A stretch of 64,000 nucleotides of DNA from assembly GCA_046294735.1 (NCBI GenBank), contig JBKBKB010000002.1, forward strand, positions 124,001 through 188,000, in the 5' to 3' direction. Every line of letters begins with the position of its first letter. Positions within the stretch are counted from its first letter, which is position 1. Made by a program: the position numbers and the translations under genes. The notes under the pieces are model-generated. The model was not told the DNA's origin. It made no database searches and saw nothing but the letters and a program-made list of their open reading frames with translations. This document shows, piece after piece, positions 25,668 to 33,606 of this stretch. The DNA is from 34-65-8 sp046294735. GTDB taxonomy: Bacteria > Pseudomonadota > Alphaproteobacteria > Sphingomonadales > Sphingomonadaceae.

Positions 25668-26105
25668 GTGAGGGAGCGCTTCTGGGAACTTGCGCTCGAC
25701 CAGCTCGACCGGTCCGAGTGGGAAGCCCTTTGCGACGGATGCGGCCAGTGCTGCACCCACAAGCTGGAAGACGAAGACACCGGCGCAATCGCGCACACCA
25801 ATGTCGCCTGCAAGCTGCTCGACACCGGCAACGCACGCTGCCGCGACTACCGCAACCGCAAGGCGTTCGTGCCCGATTGCCTGCGGCTGACCGCGAAGCT
25901 GGTGCGCGAAGTGGCCTGGCTGCCGAAAACCTGCGCCTATCGCCTGCGCGCGCGCGGGGAGGCCCTGCCCGAATGGCACTATCTGATCAGCGGGGACCGG
26001 GAAGCCGTGATCCGGGCGGGTGTTTCAGTGGTCGATCGGGTGGTCAGCGAGGTCGACGCCGGGCCGCTGGAGCATCACATCATCGAATGGGATTATCCGG
26101 AATGA
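25668..26105 (+). CDS. YcgN-family cysteine-cluster protein
   Basis: A 145-residue protein of the UPF0260/YcgN family, of unknown role, expected to bind metal through cysteines. CDGCGQCC (Cys22, 25, 28, 29) leads, with further Cys in ACKLLD, ARCRDY, PDCLRL and KTCAYR. The WEALCDGCGQCC and IEWDYPE ends are conserved signatures. The start is a GTG 7 nt after the SCO stop. The YgjP-like gene begins 13 nt later, so SCO, YcgN and peptidase look like one transcription unit. Confidence 0.92.
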   Translation: MRERFWELALDQLDRSEWEALCDGCGQCCTHKLEDEDTGAIAHTNVACKLLDTGNARCRDYRNRKAFVPDCLRLTAKLVREVAWLPKTCAYRLRARGEALPEWHYLISGDREAVIRAGVSVVDRVVSEVDAGPLEHHIIEWDYPE

Positions 26106-26118
26106 CGGGCGGGCAAGC

Positions 26119-26853
26119 GTGATCGACTGGCTGCGACGCGCCTCGCTGGGCCCGATGGCGCAGCCGGTGGTCGTGCTGGCGGGCAGGACGGTGCCGGTGT
26201 CCATCCGGCGCCACCCGCGCGCCCGACAGATGACGCTGCGGCTGGCGGCCGATGGCAGCGCGGTCAAGGTGACGATCCCGGTCTGGTGCGGCAGCGAGCA
26301 GGCGCTCTCCTTCGCCGACGGGCGGCGCGACTGGCTGGAGCGCCAACTGGCCCGGTGCACCACCCCAGCCCCTTTTGCCCCAGGCACCACCATCCGCTTC
26401 ACCGGCCAGCCGCTGACCGTCGAATGGGCGGCGACCCATCGGCGGCACCCTGAGCGCCACGGCGCAGTGCTGCGCTGCGGCGGGCCGGAGAGCCATCTGC
26501 AGGCACGGGTTCAGCGCTGGCTCGAACAGCAGGCCCTTGGCCTGATGCAGCACGATCTGGCCCACTATTGCGGCCGCGCCGGACTGCCGGTGCCCGAACT
26601 GCGCCTGGCCCGGGCGCAGCGGCGGTGGGGCAGTTGCTCGGCCAGGGGCACGGTTCGGATCAACTGGCGGCTGGTGCAAGCCCCAGACTTCGTGCGCCGC
26701 TCGGTCGTGGCGCATGAAGTGGCCCACCTCGTCCATTTCGACCACAGCCCGCATTTTCACCGCCTGCTGGCAGACCTGTTCGGCCCGCGGCTGGGAGAAG
26801 CCGACCTCTGGCTCAAGCGCGAAGGGCGCTCGCTCTACGCCCAGTTCGGGTAA
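26119..26853 (+). CDS. YgjP/DUF45-family zinc metallopeptidase
   Basis: A 244-residue protein of the YgjP-like M48 type (DUF45). The zinc-binding motif is HEVAH (His199, Glu200, His203) with third ligand His209 in FDHSPHFH. The preceding LARAQRRWGSCSARGTVRIN is the typical conserved strand. No membrane segment is present. The substrate is unknown; related genes sit beside restriction systems elsewhere, but not here. The start is a GTG 13 nt after the YcgN gene. Confidence 0.9.
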   Translation: MIDWLRRASLGPMAQPVVVLAGRTVPVSIRRHPRARQMTLRLAADGSAVKVTIPVWCGSEQALSFADGRRDWLERQLARCTTPAPFAPGTTIRFTGQPLTVEWAATHRRHPERHGAVLRCGGPESHLQARVQRWLEQQALGLMQHDLAHYCGRAGLPVPELRLARAQRRWGSCSARGTVRINWRLVQAPDFVRRSVVAHEVAHLVHFDHSPHFHRLLADLFGPRLGEADLWLKREGRSLYAQFG

Positions 26854-26887
26854 CGACCTATTAACTCTGTTGCGCGACAATCGGGCA

Positions 26888-27463
26888 ATGATTGCGCGCC
26901 TCGTCATCCTTGTCGTGATTGCCGCCGTGCTGGCGGTGGCCCCGGCCCATGCCCAACGTGGCAATGGCAATGGCAATGGGAACGGGAACGGGAACGGGGG
27001 CGGCCAGCCACCGGCCTGCACCAACGGCAATGGCAATGCCGCCGCCAACAACCCCAATTGCCTCGACATCGCTCTGACCATCGAGAGCGATCTCGACTTC
27101 GGGCGGCTGGTGCTGCTGGGCGGGGGAATCGGCCAGGTCTGGCTCGACCTGGCTACCGGCCAGCGGTTCATCACCGGCAGCCTCGATGCAGCTGGCGGCA
27201 TGCCGGTGACCGGGCGGGCCGTGGTAACCGGCGCTCCGCTGCGCACGATCCGGGTGGAAATGCCAGACACGATCACCATGGCCGATCCGGCAGGCGGGCA
27301 GGCAGAGCTGCGTGATTTCCGCACAAGCCTGCCGATTGCCCCAGTGCTCGACGCCACCGGGCAGTTGCAGTTCACCTTTTCCGGCACCCTGCAAACCGGC
27401 ACCGGCATCGCCCTGGGCGGCCGCCTGCGGGGCCGCGTGCCGATCACAGTCAGCTACGACTGA
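26888..27463 (+). CDS. Exported DUF4402 domain protein with (Gly-Asn) repeat
   Basis: A 191-residue exported protein. The signal peptide runs to about residue 22 (APAHAQ), followed at once by a low-complexity Gly-Asn stretch (six GN units) and a second GNGN run. The rest is a beta-rich DUF4402 domain (LDFGRLVLLGGGIGQVWLD ... RGRVPITVSYD), a pilus- or surface-like fold. Two cysteines flank the second Gly-Asn run. Function is unknown; extracellular or pilus-like display is likely. Confidence 0.82.
   Translation: MIARLVILVVIAAVLAVAPAHAQRGNGNGNGNGNGNGGGQPPACTNGNGNAAANNPNCLDIALTIESDLDFGRLVLLGGGIGQVWLDLATGQRFITGSLDAAGGMPVTGRAVVTGAPLRTIRVEMPDTITMADPAGGQAELRDFRTSLPIAPVLDATGQLQFTFSGTLQTGTGIALGGRLRGRVPITVSYD
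26960..26995 (+). repeat. Hexanucleotide microsatellite in DUF4402 gene
   Basis: Three copies of GGCAAT are followed by three of GGGAAC, all encoding Gly-Asn and lying just after the signal peptide cleavage region. Whole-unit slippage would change length by two residues without shifting the frame, so length polymorphism in the surface-exposed linker is possible. Confidence 0.85.
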
Positions 27464-27514
27464 ACTGCACGGCCGGGTCTGGCGCTTGGCCGACGCACGC
27501 CCTACAATAGCGTC

Positions 27515-27964
27515 ATGTCCTATTTCAGCAGACTCAACCCGGCAGGCGGAATTGCCGATTTCTGGGCGGAGTTCCGCCGCCCCAATCCCTATCGCTGGCC
27601 GATCCTGCTGGTCTCGTTCCTGATCACCGGCAGCATCTTCTCGCTGATCATCTGGGACGAATACCGGATGCCGCCCGAACGGCCCAAGGTGACCTATATT
27701 TCCACCTTCGCCGAAGGCCGCACCGACGCGGAAATCCTCGCCACCAACGAGGCCAACCAGCGGGTGCAGGATGAACTCCGCGCCGAAGAGGAAGCGCGGG
27801 CCGAACGTCGGCGTGACATCTACCGCTCGCTCGGCCGCGCAACTGGCATCGATGTCGAGGCAATCGACGAACGGGTTGCCCGCGAACGTGCTGCCGAACA
27901 AGCCGCGCGGGAAGCGGAACGCCTCAAGCTGCTGGGCGAGACGGTTGTCAACAGCGGCGAGTGA
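27515..27964 (+). CDS. Conserved membrane protein with coiled coil, unknown function
   Basis: A 149-residue protein with one membrane helix at about residues 30-48 (LLVSFLITGSIFSLIIW) and a cytoplasmic or periplasmic charged helix after it, rich in Glu/Arg/Ala (about 80-145). It opens with PAGGIADFWAEFRRPNPYRWP. I do not recognise a characterised family, though it looks like a conserved Sphingomonadales gene. The end overlaps the likely TTG start of ribD by about 20 nt, suggesting coupling to riboflavin synthesis genes by translation only. Confidence 0.75.
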   Translation: MSYFSRLNPAGGIADFWAEFRRPNPYRWPILLVSFLITGSIFSLIIWDEYRMPPERPKVTYISTFAEGRTDAEILATNEANQRVQDELRAEEEARAERRRDIYRSLGRATGIDVEAIDERVARERAAEQAAREAERLKLLGETVVNSGE

Positions 27965-28925
27965 CACGCGCTGGCTGGCCGCTGCCGCGCGCCTGGCGCT
28001 GCGTGGCCGCCCGCAGAGCCGCCCCAACCCGGCCGTCGGCGCACTGATCGTGCGCGAAGGCCGGGTGGTCGGGCGCGGGTGGACCCAGGCGGGCGGCCGC
28101 CCCCATGCAGAGGCCATGGCGCTGGAGCAAGCTGGCGGCCTGGCCCGCAACGCCACCGTCTATGTCACGCTCGAGCCGTGCGCCCATGACAGCGCCCGAG
28201 GCCCGGCCTGTGCTGAACTCCTCGCCGCTGCTCGGCCCGCGCGGGTCGTAATCGGCGTCGGCGACCCCGATCCGCGGACCGCAGGAGCAGGCCTTGCCCG
28301 CCTGCGCGACGCCGGGGTCGCCGCCGAAGTGATCGATTGCCCTGCCTCGCGCGGCAGCCTCGCCGGATACCTTATCCAGCGGTGTTCAGGCCGCCCGCAC
28401 GTCACCCTCAAGCTGGCGCTCTCGCTCGATGGCGGGATCGCGACGGCACAGGGTGAAAGCCGCTGGATCACTGGCGACGCGGCGCGCGCCCATGTCCATT
28501 CCCGCCGCGCCCTGGCGGATGTGATCGTGGTTGGCGGCGCGACCTGGCGGGCCGACCAGCCCCGCCTTGACGTGCGCCTGCCCGGCCTCGAAGCGCACCG
28601 CCCGGAGCGAATGGTGCTGACCCGCGGCCCGGTCAAGGGTGCAGCCATGCTCGCGTCACCGCAGGCCATCCACGGCCTTGCCGGGGTGCAGCATCTCTAC
28701 CTCGAAGGCGGCGGCGGCGCGGCAGCGGCATTCCTGATGCACGACCTGGTTGACCGGCTGGAACTCTACCGCGCCCCGATCCTGCTCGGCGGGGCGCGGA
28801 CCGGTCTTGCAGACATTGGTCTGGGTTCACTGGCACAGGCACACGGGCGCTGGCGACTGGCCGAACGGCGGCAGCTTGGCAGCGATTGCTTCGAAGCCTA
28901 TGAGCGCACCCGCACAGGGAGCTGA
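27945..28925 (+). CDS. ribD: Bifunctional riboflavin deaminase/reductase RibD
   Basis: Catalyses the deamination and reduction steps of riboflavin synthesis from the GTP cyclohydrolase II product. The deaminase domain has the zinc site HAEA (His54, Glu56), Cys79 in EPCAH, and Cys89. The reductase domain starts near residue 145 (RPHVTLKLALSLDGGIATAQGESRWITG). No ATG gives the right N terminus; TTG 27945 yields LSTAASDTRWLAAAARLALRG, the normal length for the family (326 residues). The adjacent GTG 15 nt later is in another frame. ribE follows after 5 nt. Confidence 0.92.
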   Translation: MSTAASDTRWLAAAARLALRGRPQSRPNPAVGALIVREGRVVGRGWTQAGGRPHAEAMALEQAGGLARNATVYVTLEPCAHDSARGPACAELLAAARPARVVIGVGDPDPRTAGAGLARLRDAGVAAEVIDCPASRGSLAGYLIQRCSGRPHVTLKLALSLDGGIATAQGESRWITGDAARAHVHSRRALADVIVVGGATWRADQPRLDVRLPGLEAHRPERMVLTRGPVKGAAMLASPQAIHGLAGVQHLYLEGGGGAAAAFLMHDLVDRLELYRAPILLGGARTGLADIGLGSLAQAHGRWRLAERRQLGSDCFEAYERTRTGS

Positions 28926-28930
28926 CAGAC

Positions 28931-29548
28931 ATGTTTACCGGGATCATCACCGCCATCGGCACGGTCACCGAAGTCGCCCGCAGCGGCGACCTGCGAGTAA
29001 CCATTGCCTGTCCCTATGACCCGGCCACCATCGCCATCGGCGCCTCGATTGCCTGTTCCGGCGTGTGCCTGACCGTGGTCGAGCGCGGTGGTGCGGCGGG
29101 GGATGCATGGTTCGTGGTCGATGTTTCGGGCGAGACAGTGGCCTGCACCATCCCCGGCATGTGGCAGGAAGGGCGGCGGCTCAATCTCGAAACCGCCCTG
29201 AAGCTGGGCGACGAACTGGGCGGGCATATCGTCACCGGCCATGTCGACACGGTGGGCGAGGTCATGCTGGCGCGGGAGGAAGGCGGCTCGATCCGCCTCG
29301 CCATCCGCGCCCGCGCCGAGTTTGCTCCGTTCATCGCCGCCAAGGGCTCGATCACGGTCGACGGCGTCTCCCTCACCGTCAACGACGTGCGCGACCGGCC
29401 TGACGGTTCGTGCGACTTCGCGCTCAACATCATACCCCATACCGGCGAGGTGACCACGCTCGGCACTCTGGCCGAAGGCGACAAGGTCAACCTCGAGATC
29501 GACGTGCTGGCGCGCTATCTCAAGCGGATGCAGGATCTGCGGGGATGA
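28931..29548 (+). CDS. ribE: Riboflavin synthase alpha chain RibE
   Basis: Converts two 6,7-dimethyl-8-ribityllumazine molecules to riboflavin. The 205-residue protein starts MFTGIITAIGTVTEV and has two lumazine-binding barrels; GVCLTVVE and GVSLTVNDV mark each repeat, with GHIVTGHVDTVGEV between them. It sits 5 nt after ribD. No ribB, ribA or ribH gene follows in the window. A FMN riboswitch is not visible upstream of ribD. Confidence 0.97.
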   Translation: MFTGIITAIGTVTEVARSGDLRVTIACPYDPATIAIGASIACSGVCLTVVERGGAAGDAWFVVDVSGETVACTIPGMWQEGRRLNLETALKLGDELGGHIVTGHVDTVGEVMLAREEGGSIRLAIRARAEFAPFIAAKGSITVDGVSLTVNDVRDRPDGSCDFALNIIPHTGEVTTLGTLAEGDKVNLEIDVLARYLKRMQDLRG

Positions 29549-29646
29549 TTGCGGCTGGGGCGACAGACCCAGCGTGGCGGCCAAGCAGGCTTTAGGACCA
29601 GCCGCTGACCGGTCAGGACCGGTTGGCGATCAAGCGCCACCATCGC

Positions 29647-30822
29647 TCAGCCGGTAACCGCCGCAAGGGCAGCAATGAACCGGTCGATATTGCCCGAATG
29701 GAGCCCGGCCACGTTGATCCGGCCCGATCCGGCCATGTAGATCGCATGCTCGCTCCGCAGGCGCTCGACCTGCTCCTTGCTGACCGGCAGCATGGCGAAC
29801 AGTCCGTTCTGGTGGCCGAGCGGTGTCAGGTCGACTGACCCGGCGGTGCCAGCCGCCGCCAGTGTGGCGCGGACCTGGCGCATCCGGGCGCGCATGGTGT
29901 CCAATTCTGCCTCCCATGCGCGGGTCAGATCGGCATCCTCCAGCAGCAGGCGCACTGCCGCGCCGCCGTGATCGGGCGGCATCGACCAGGCCGCGCGGGC
30001 CAGGGCATTGAGGTTCGACAGCACCGGCGGCAGGGCGGCCTCCTCGCGCATCATCACGTAGAGCGCGCCAACCCGGTCGCGGTAATAGCCGAAGTTCTTG
30101 TCGCAGCTGTAGGCGACCAGGGCTTCAGGCACCGCACTCAGCACCCGGCGCGTGCCATAGGCGTCTGCCTCCATCCCCTGGCCAAGCCCCTGGTAGGCGA
30201 CATCGATGATCGGGAAGACCGGGCTGGACGCCAGCGCCTCGGCAATCGCGTTCCACTGGGCCGGGGTGTAGTCGATCCCGGTCGGGTTGTGGCAGCAACC
30301 GTGCAGCAGCACCGCATCGCCCGCCTGCCCGGCGCGGATCACCGCAAGCAGGGCATCGAGGTTCGCCGTCCCGTCAGGCAGGGCATGGTCGAACGGCACG
30401 AGATCGAGCGCGATGTCGGCCAGGATCTGGGCGTGGTTGGGCCAGCTTGGGGTGCCCATGTGGACGCGGGTGACGCCGGCTTTCTGCGCCACCGCCACCG
30501 CCAGCCGCACTGCGCCGGTGCCGCCGGGGGTCTGCATCCCGGCGATCCGCCCGCCCATCGTGGCGTCAGCGCCGAACACATAGGGCATCAGCGCGTGGAC
30601 GAAACCGAGATCGCCCTCCGGCCCGAGATAGGACTTGCTCTCCTGCACTTCCAGCAGCTTGCGCTCCGCCCCCTTGACCGCAGCGAACACCGGGGTCGCC
30701 CCGTCATCGGTACGGTAAACCCCGACGCCGAGGTCAATCTTGCCGGCGCGGCTGTCCGCTGCGTAGAGCTTGATCAGCGCGAGCAGCGCGTCGGGAGCCT
30801 GTGGGGCGAGGTTATCGAGCAT
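29647..30822 (-). CDS. Aromatic/aspartate aminotransferase (class I PLP)
   Basis: A 391-residue fold-type I aminotransferase of the TyrB/AspC subgroup. It opens with LDNLAPQAPDALLALIKLYAAD and has GVGVYRTDDG, and the PLP lysine is in SCDKNFGYYRDRVG (about residue 245), with LHGCCHNPTG and the C-terminal arginine-bearing AGSGRINVAGL present. It likely transaminates aromatic amino acids or aspartate. It converges with ribE across about 100 nt. Confidence 0.94.
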   Translation of the reverse strand: MLDNLAPQAPDALLALIKLYAADSRAGKIDLGVGVYRTDDGATPVFAAVKGAERKLLEVQESKSYLGPEGDLGFVHALMPYVFGADATMGGRIAGMQTPGGTGAVRLAVAVAQKAGVTRVHMGTPSWPNHAQILADIALDLVPFDHALPDGTANLDALLAVIRAGQAGDAVLLHGCCHNPTGIDYTPAQWNAIAEALASSPVFPIIDVAYQGLGQGMEADAYGTRRVLSAVPEALVAYSCDKNFGYYRDRVGALYVMMREEAALPPVLSNLNALARAAWSMPPDHGGAAVRLLLEDADLTRAWEAELDTMRARMRQVRATLAAAGTAGSVDLTPLGHQNGLFAMLPVSKEQVERLRSEHAIYMAGSGRINVAGLHSGNIDRFIAALAAVTG

Positions 30823-30938
30823 GGCGCGCCCCTAGACCCGCGCGGCAAGGCCTCGCAACCGGAAATGCCCTTTGGGTGCGCCAAATGTAGCTACACCGTT
30901 CGTTCTGGCGCGCAGACCCCCCAACATGCGCTGCGACC

Positions 30939-31715
30939 TCAGAAGGGCAGCCAGCGCTGCTTCTTGCTGAACCTCATGTATCCCGCATTGAGGCCGAGCC
31001 GCAGCCCTGCGCCCATGCGGATCGGGATCAGCACCACATCGTCCTTGCGCAGGTAACTGGCAGTCAGCCCGCCGATGACATAGGCCTGCCCCTCGCCAGC
31101 GGGGAACCGTGAGTAGAGGTCCTCGCTGTCATAAAGGTTGTAGACCAGCACGAAGGTGTTGGCCGCGTTGGCTCCGAAATCAAACCCGATCGACGGGCCG
31201 GTCCAGTAAACCCGGCGCTCCCCTTCCACCTTGTGGTGCAGCGTGCCCGATCCATAGCGCAGCCCGACCGCGAACGCCCCGCCCGCCTCGCGCCCGACAA
31301 TGTAGCCATTGGGCTGACCCTGGTCCTTGAGCAGGTTCTGGATCATCTTGGCAATGCCTTCCGCGCCCTTGCCGAACACGCCCTCGGCCGCGCCGATCAG
31401 GTCATCCTCGCCATAAGTGGAAGAACTGGCCTGGGCCACCGCCATCCGGTCAGGGCTGCCGGCGGGGTCGGTCCACTCGGGCGCCATGGTGGCATCTCTG
31501 CCTGCCACCCCAACCGGAGCCGTTTCAGAGAACGTGACATCGCCCTGCTCGGCATAGACTGGCTGATCACCGGGTTGTTCGGCCAGGTCGCCGTCGATTG
31601 CGAAGGCATTGGGGTCCATCGTCTCGATCGACTGGGCGGCCAGAGGCGCGGCGCTCAACGCGGCGGCCCCGGCCAGTGCGGCGAGGATGCGGCGGAATGT
31701 CGTGGCGATGCTCAT
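30939..31715 (-). CDS. EipA-like DUF1134 periplasmic protein
   Basis: A 258-residue exported protein with signal peptide (about 1-28, ending PLAAQS) and a C-terminal DUF1134 domain, as in Brucella EipA, which is linked to cell envelope integrity. The domain begins near residue 115 with YGEDDLIGAAEGVFGKGAEGIAK and contains GYIVGREAGGAFAVGLRYG and IGFDFGANAANTFVLVYNLY. The N-terminal linker is rich in acidic and Pro residues. The ATG at 31715 has GGAGGGA upstream. It is divergent from tRNA-Ser. Confidence 0.9.
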   Translation of the reverse strand: MSIATTFRRILAALAGAAALSAAPLAAQSIETMDPNAFAIDGDLAEQPGDQPVYAEQGDVTFSETAPVGVAGRDATMAPEWTDPAGSPDRMAVAQASSSTYGEDDLIGAAEGVFGKGAEGIAKMIQNLLKDQGQPNGYIVGREAGGAFAVGLRYGSGTLHHKVEGERRVYWTGPSIGFDFGANAANTFVLVYNLYDSEDLYSRFPAGEGQAYVIGGLTASYLRKDDVVLIPIRMGAGLRLGLNAGYMRFSKKQRWLPF

Positions 31716-31884
31716 GGTCCCTCCGGTTACGAAAGCGGCGTAACTGTACATGACGCAACAGAATCCTTCACGGCTTAAGCAGCAATGAACCGGCGACGAA
31801 GCGAATCGAAAACGGGCCGAGTCGAGCCCCTGCGCAGCCCGCCGTGGCCAATCCCGGGCGATCCCAACGCGACGAGAGACCCCC

Positions 31885-31913
31885 TTGCCCAGCGGCAACC
31901 CCATGGCTATAGC
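31885..31913 (+). promoter_or_regulatory. Likely promoter of tRNA-Ser
   Basis: TTGCCC at 31885-31890 and TATAGC at 31908-31913 are separated by exactly 17 nt. The -10 lies about 30 nt upstream of the mature tRNA start, the usual distance for a short leader. No closer match is seen. Confidence 0.55.
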
Positions 31914-31943
31914 GCGCCCCTCGCAGCCGCAAAGCGTGCCTGC

Positions 31944-32034
31944 GGAGACGTGGGTGAGTGGCTGAAACCAGTTCCCTGCTAAGGAACCGTACTCTATCCG
32001 GGTACCGAGGGTTCGAATCCCTCCGTCTCCGCCA
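31944..32034 (+). tRNA. tRNA-Ser (anticodon GCU), CCA encoded
   Basis: The acceptor stem GGAGACG pairs with CGTCTCC before a discriminator G and encoded CCA (32032-32034). The anticodon stem GTTCC/GGAAC frames the loop CTGCTAA, so the anticodon is GCT (31978-31980), reading AGC and AGU. A long variable arm follows, and the T-arm has GGTTCGAATCC, as expected for class II tRNA-Ser. It is the boundary of the low-GC polysaccharide island that starts just downstream. No duplicate of its 3' end was found in the window. Confidence 0.97.
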
Positions 32035-32196
32035 CCTCCCGACTTTTCACGAACCACAACGGACCGTGTGCCCCGTCAGCACCTACCCCCACGAGAACTG
32101 GCCAAAGATGCGCAATTAGCGTAGGCACTAAGAATTCCTGTTGGGGCCGGTATGATCTGGCCTGACAGAACTTATCGGCTGACTCAGGAATAGAAC

Positions 32197-32817
32197 ATGC
32201 AAGCCGAATCCGTTCGTCAGTATTTCGAAAAGAGGTATCCGGCTCGGAAACCCACGAAGGCAACAATGTTCCGTCGCGGAGAGAGCGAACTTGGATTGGT
32301 CCTCTCCGGAGCAATCGAACGCGCATCACCAGAGAGTGTCCTGGACCTAGGATGCGGAGACGGTTTTCTTTTGGCAAGCACGATCGTTGAGCGGCTTCAG
32401 TTGCTGGTGCTCGTCGACTGTGCGGAGCGGCCCCTAAGATCGGCTCAAGAAGCGCTTGCGAGCAAAGCGGATGTCGTTGAACTGCGCCTCGAGGACATCG
32501 CCGACTTTCAGGACCCCCGCCGTTTTGATCTGACGCTGGCTTTGGGGATCTTTGACTATGTGTCCGATTGGCCAGAGGTGGCCCGTCGATTTTGCGAAAA
32601 CTCCAGAGGGACAGTGCTTTTCACTGTTCCCCGACGTGACCGCCTCTGGCCGATAGTGCGACGAGTGTGGCTCAGCCGGTTCGGCGTGAGGATTTTCCCG
32701 TCGAGCTTGTCCAGATTGCGATCGGAGCTTGCCGGCTTGCCGGGCAAAGTGGAAATACGCGGTGGAAGCGTCAACTGGTTCTGCCTGTACACTGCGGCGG
32801 AGATATCGCGTTCATGA
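32197..32817 (+). CDS. Class I SAM-dependent methyltransferase (glycan cluster)
   Basis: A 206-residue methyltransferase with motif I VLDLGCGDGFLL (about residues 48-59), the acidic end of strand 2 in LVDCAE, and TLALGIFDYV as the post-II region. Substrate is unknown; its location in a polysaccharide cluster suggests modification of a sugar or a glycan precursor, but a small-molecule or quinone role is possible. It is the first island gene, about 160 nt after tRNA-Ser. GC and codon use differ from the flanks. Its stop overlaps the deacetylase start by 4 nt. Confidence 0.82.
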   Translation: MQAESVRQYFEKRYPARKPTKATMFRRGESELGLVLSGAIERASPESVLDLGCGDGFLLASTIVERLQLLVLVDCAERPLRSAQEALASKADVVELRLEDIADFQDPRRFDLTLALGIFDYVSDWPEVARRFCENSRGTVLFTVPRRDRLWPIVRRVWLSRFGVRIFPSSLSRLRSELAGLPGKVEIRGGSVNWFCLYTAAEISRS

Positions 32818-33596
32818 GTGCTGGCAAATTCACCGTTGATGTCGAGGATTGGTTTCATTGCCTCTATCCTCAGCCACGGCAGTGGGAAGGGCTGCCCAGG
32901 AGGTGCCATGTTGGAGTGGATCGACTCCTACGCCTTCTCGACAACGCACAGGTCAAGGCGACGTTTTTTGTTCTGGGAGACGTCGCTCTGCATCAACCCG
33001 ACGTTGTGCGGCGGATTGCTGCGGCTGGGCACGAGGTCGGCAGCCACAGCATGAACCATCAATTCGTGACTACAATGACGCCGGAGGCTTTTGAAGCCGA
33101 TTTGCGGCGTTCAATCGAACTGATCAGTGACATTACGGGATCTCCGGTCCGAGCATATCGTGCACCGTACTTCTCGATCAACGACCACGTTGGCTGGGCA
33201 TTCGATATCCTCTCAGCGAATGGGATCACGCAAGATTCCAGCGTGTTTCCCGGTCATGCGCCTCGATACGGCAACCCGACCGCGCGAAAGGACCCGCATG
33301 AAATTCGGCCCGGCATGATGGAGTGGCCCATCAGCGTGGGCACGATCGGGAATACGAGCTTTCCCATCGTGGGCGGAGCGTACTTTCGCATCCTCCCATT
33401 CTGGTTGACCAGGTGGTTGCTTGAACGCCACAGGTTGGAGGGCTTGCCGCACAATTTCTATGTCCATCCTTGGGAGCTGGATCATGAGCAGCCAAGGGTG
33501 AGAGACATACCAGGTTCGTTACGATTGCGGCACTACTACGCGTTGTCAAAGACCGAAGATAAGCTGAAGAGGCTTTTGGAATTGTTCCAATTCTGA
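32814..33596 (+). CDS. Polysaccharide deacetylase, PEP-CTERM/XrtA-locus-like
   Basis: A 260-residue carbohydrate esterase family 4-type (NodB) deacetylase, probably acting on an N-acetylated glycan. Metal site residues lie in FTVDVEDWFH (motif 1, Asp-Glu-Asp) and GSHSMNHQ (motif 2, His and His). RAPYFSI is motif 3, and NFYVHPWELD near the end is typical of the subset found in exosortase (PEP-CTERM/XrtA) EPS loci. The start is the ATG in the ATGA overlap with the methyltransferase. No exosortase or PEP-CTERM substrate was found in the window. Confidence 0.85.
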   Translation: MSAGKFTVDVEDWFHCLYPQPRQWEGLPRRCHVGVDRLLRLLDNAQVKATFFVLGDVALHQPDVVRRIAAAGHEVGSHSMNHQFVTTMTPEAFEADLRRSIELISDITGSPVRAYRAPYFSINDHVGWAFDILSANGITQDSSVFPGHAPRYGNPTARKDPHEIRPGMMEWPISVGTIGNTSFPIVGGAYFRILPFWLTRWLLERHRLEGLPHNFYVHPWELDHEQPRVRDIPGSLRLRHYYALSKTEDKLKRLLELFQF

Positions 33597-33606
33597 TCAA
33601 CGCAGG

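Noticed and set aside
26080..28156. Long minus-strand frames opposite the peptidase, DUF4402 and ribD genes
   Set aside because: They cover several well-supported plus-strand genes and their junctions, and show no family features.
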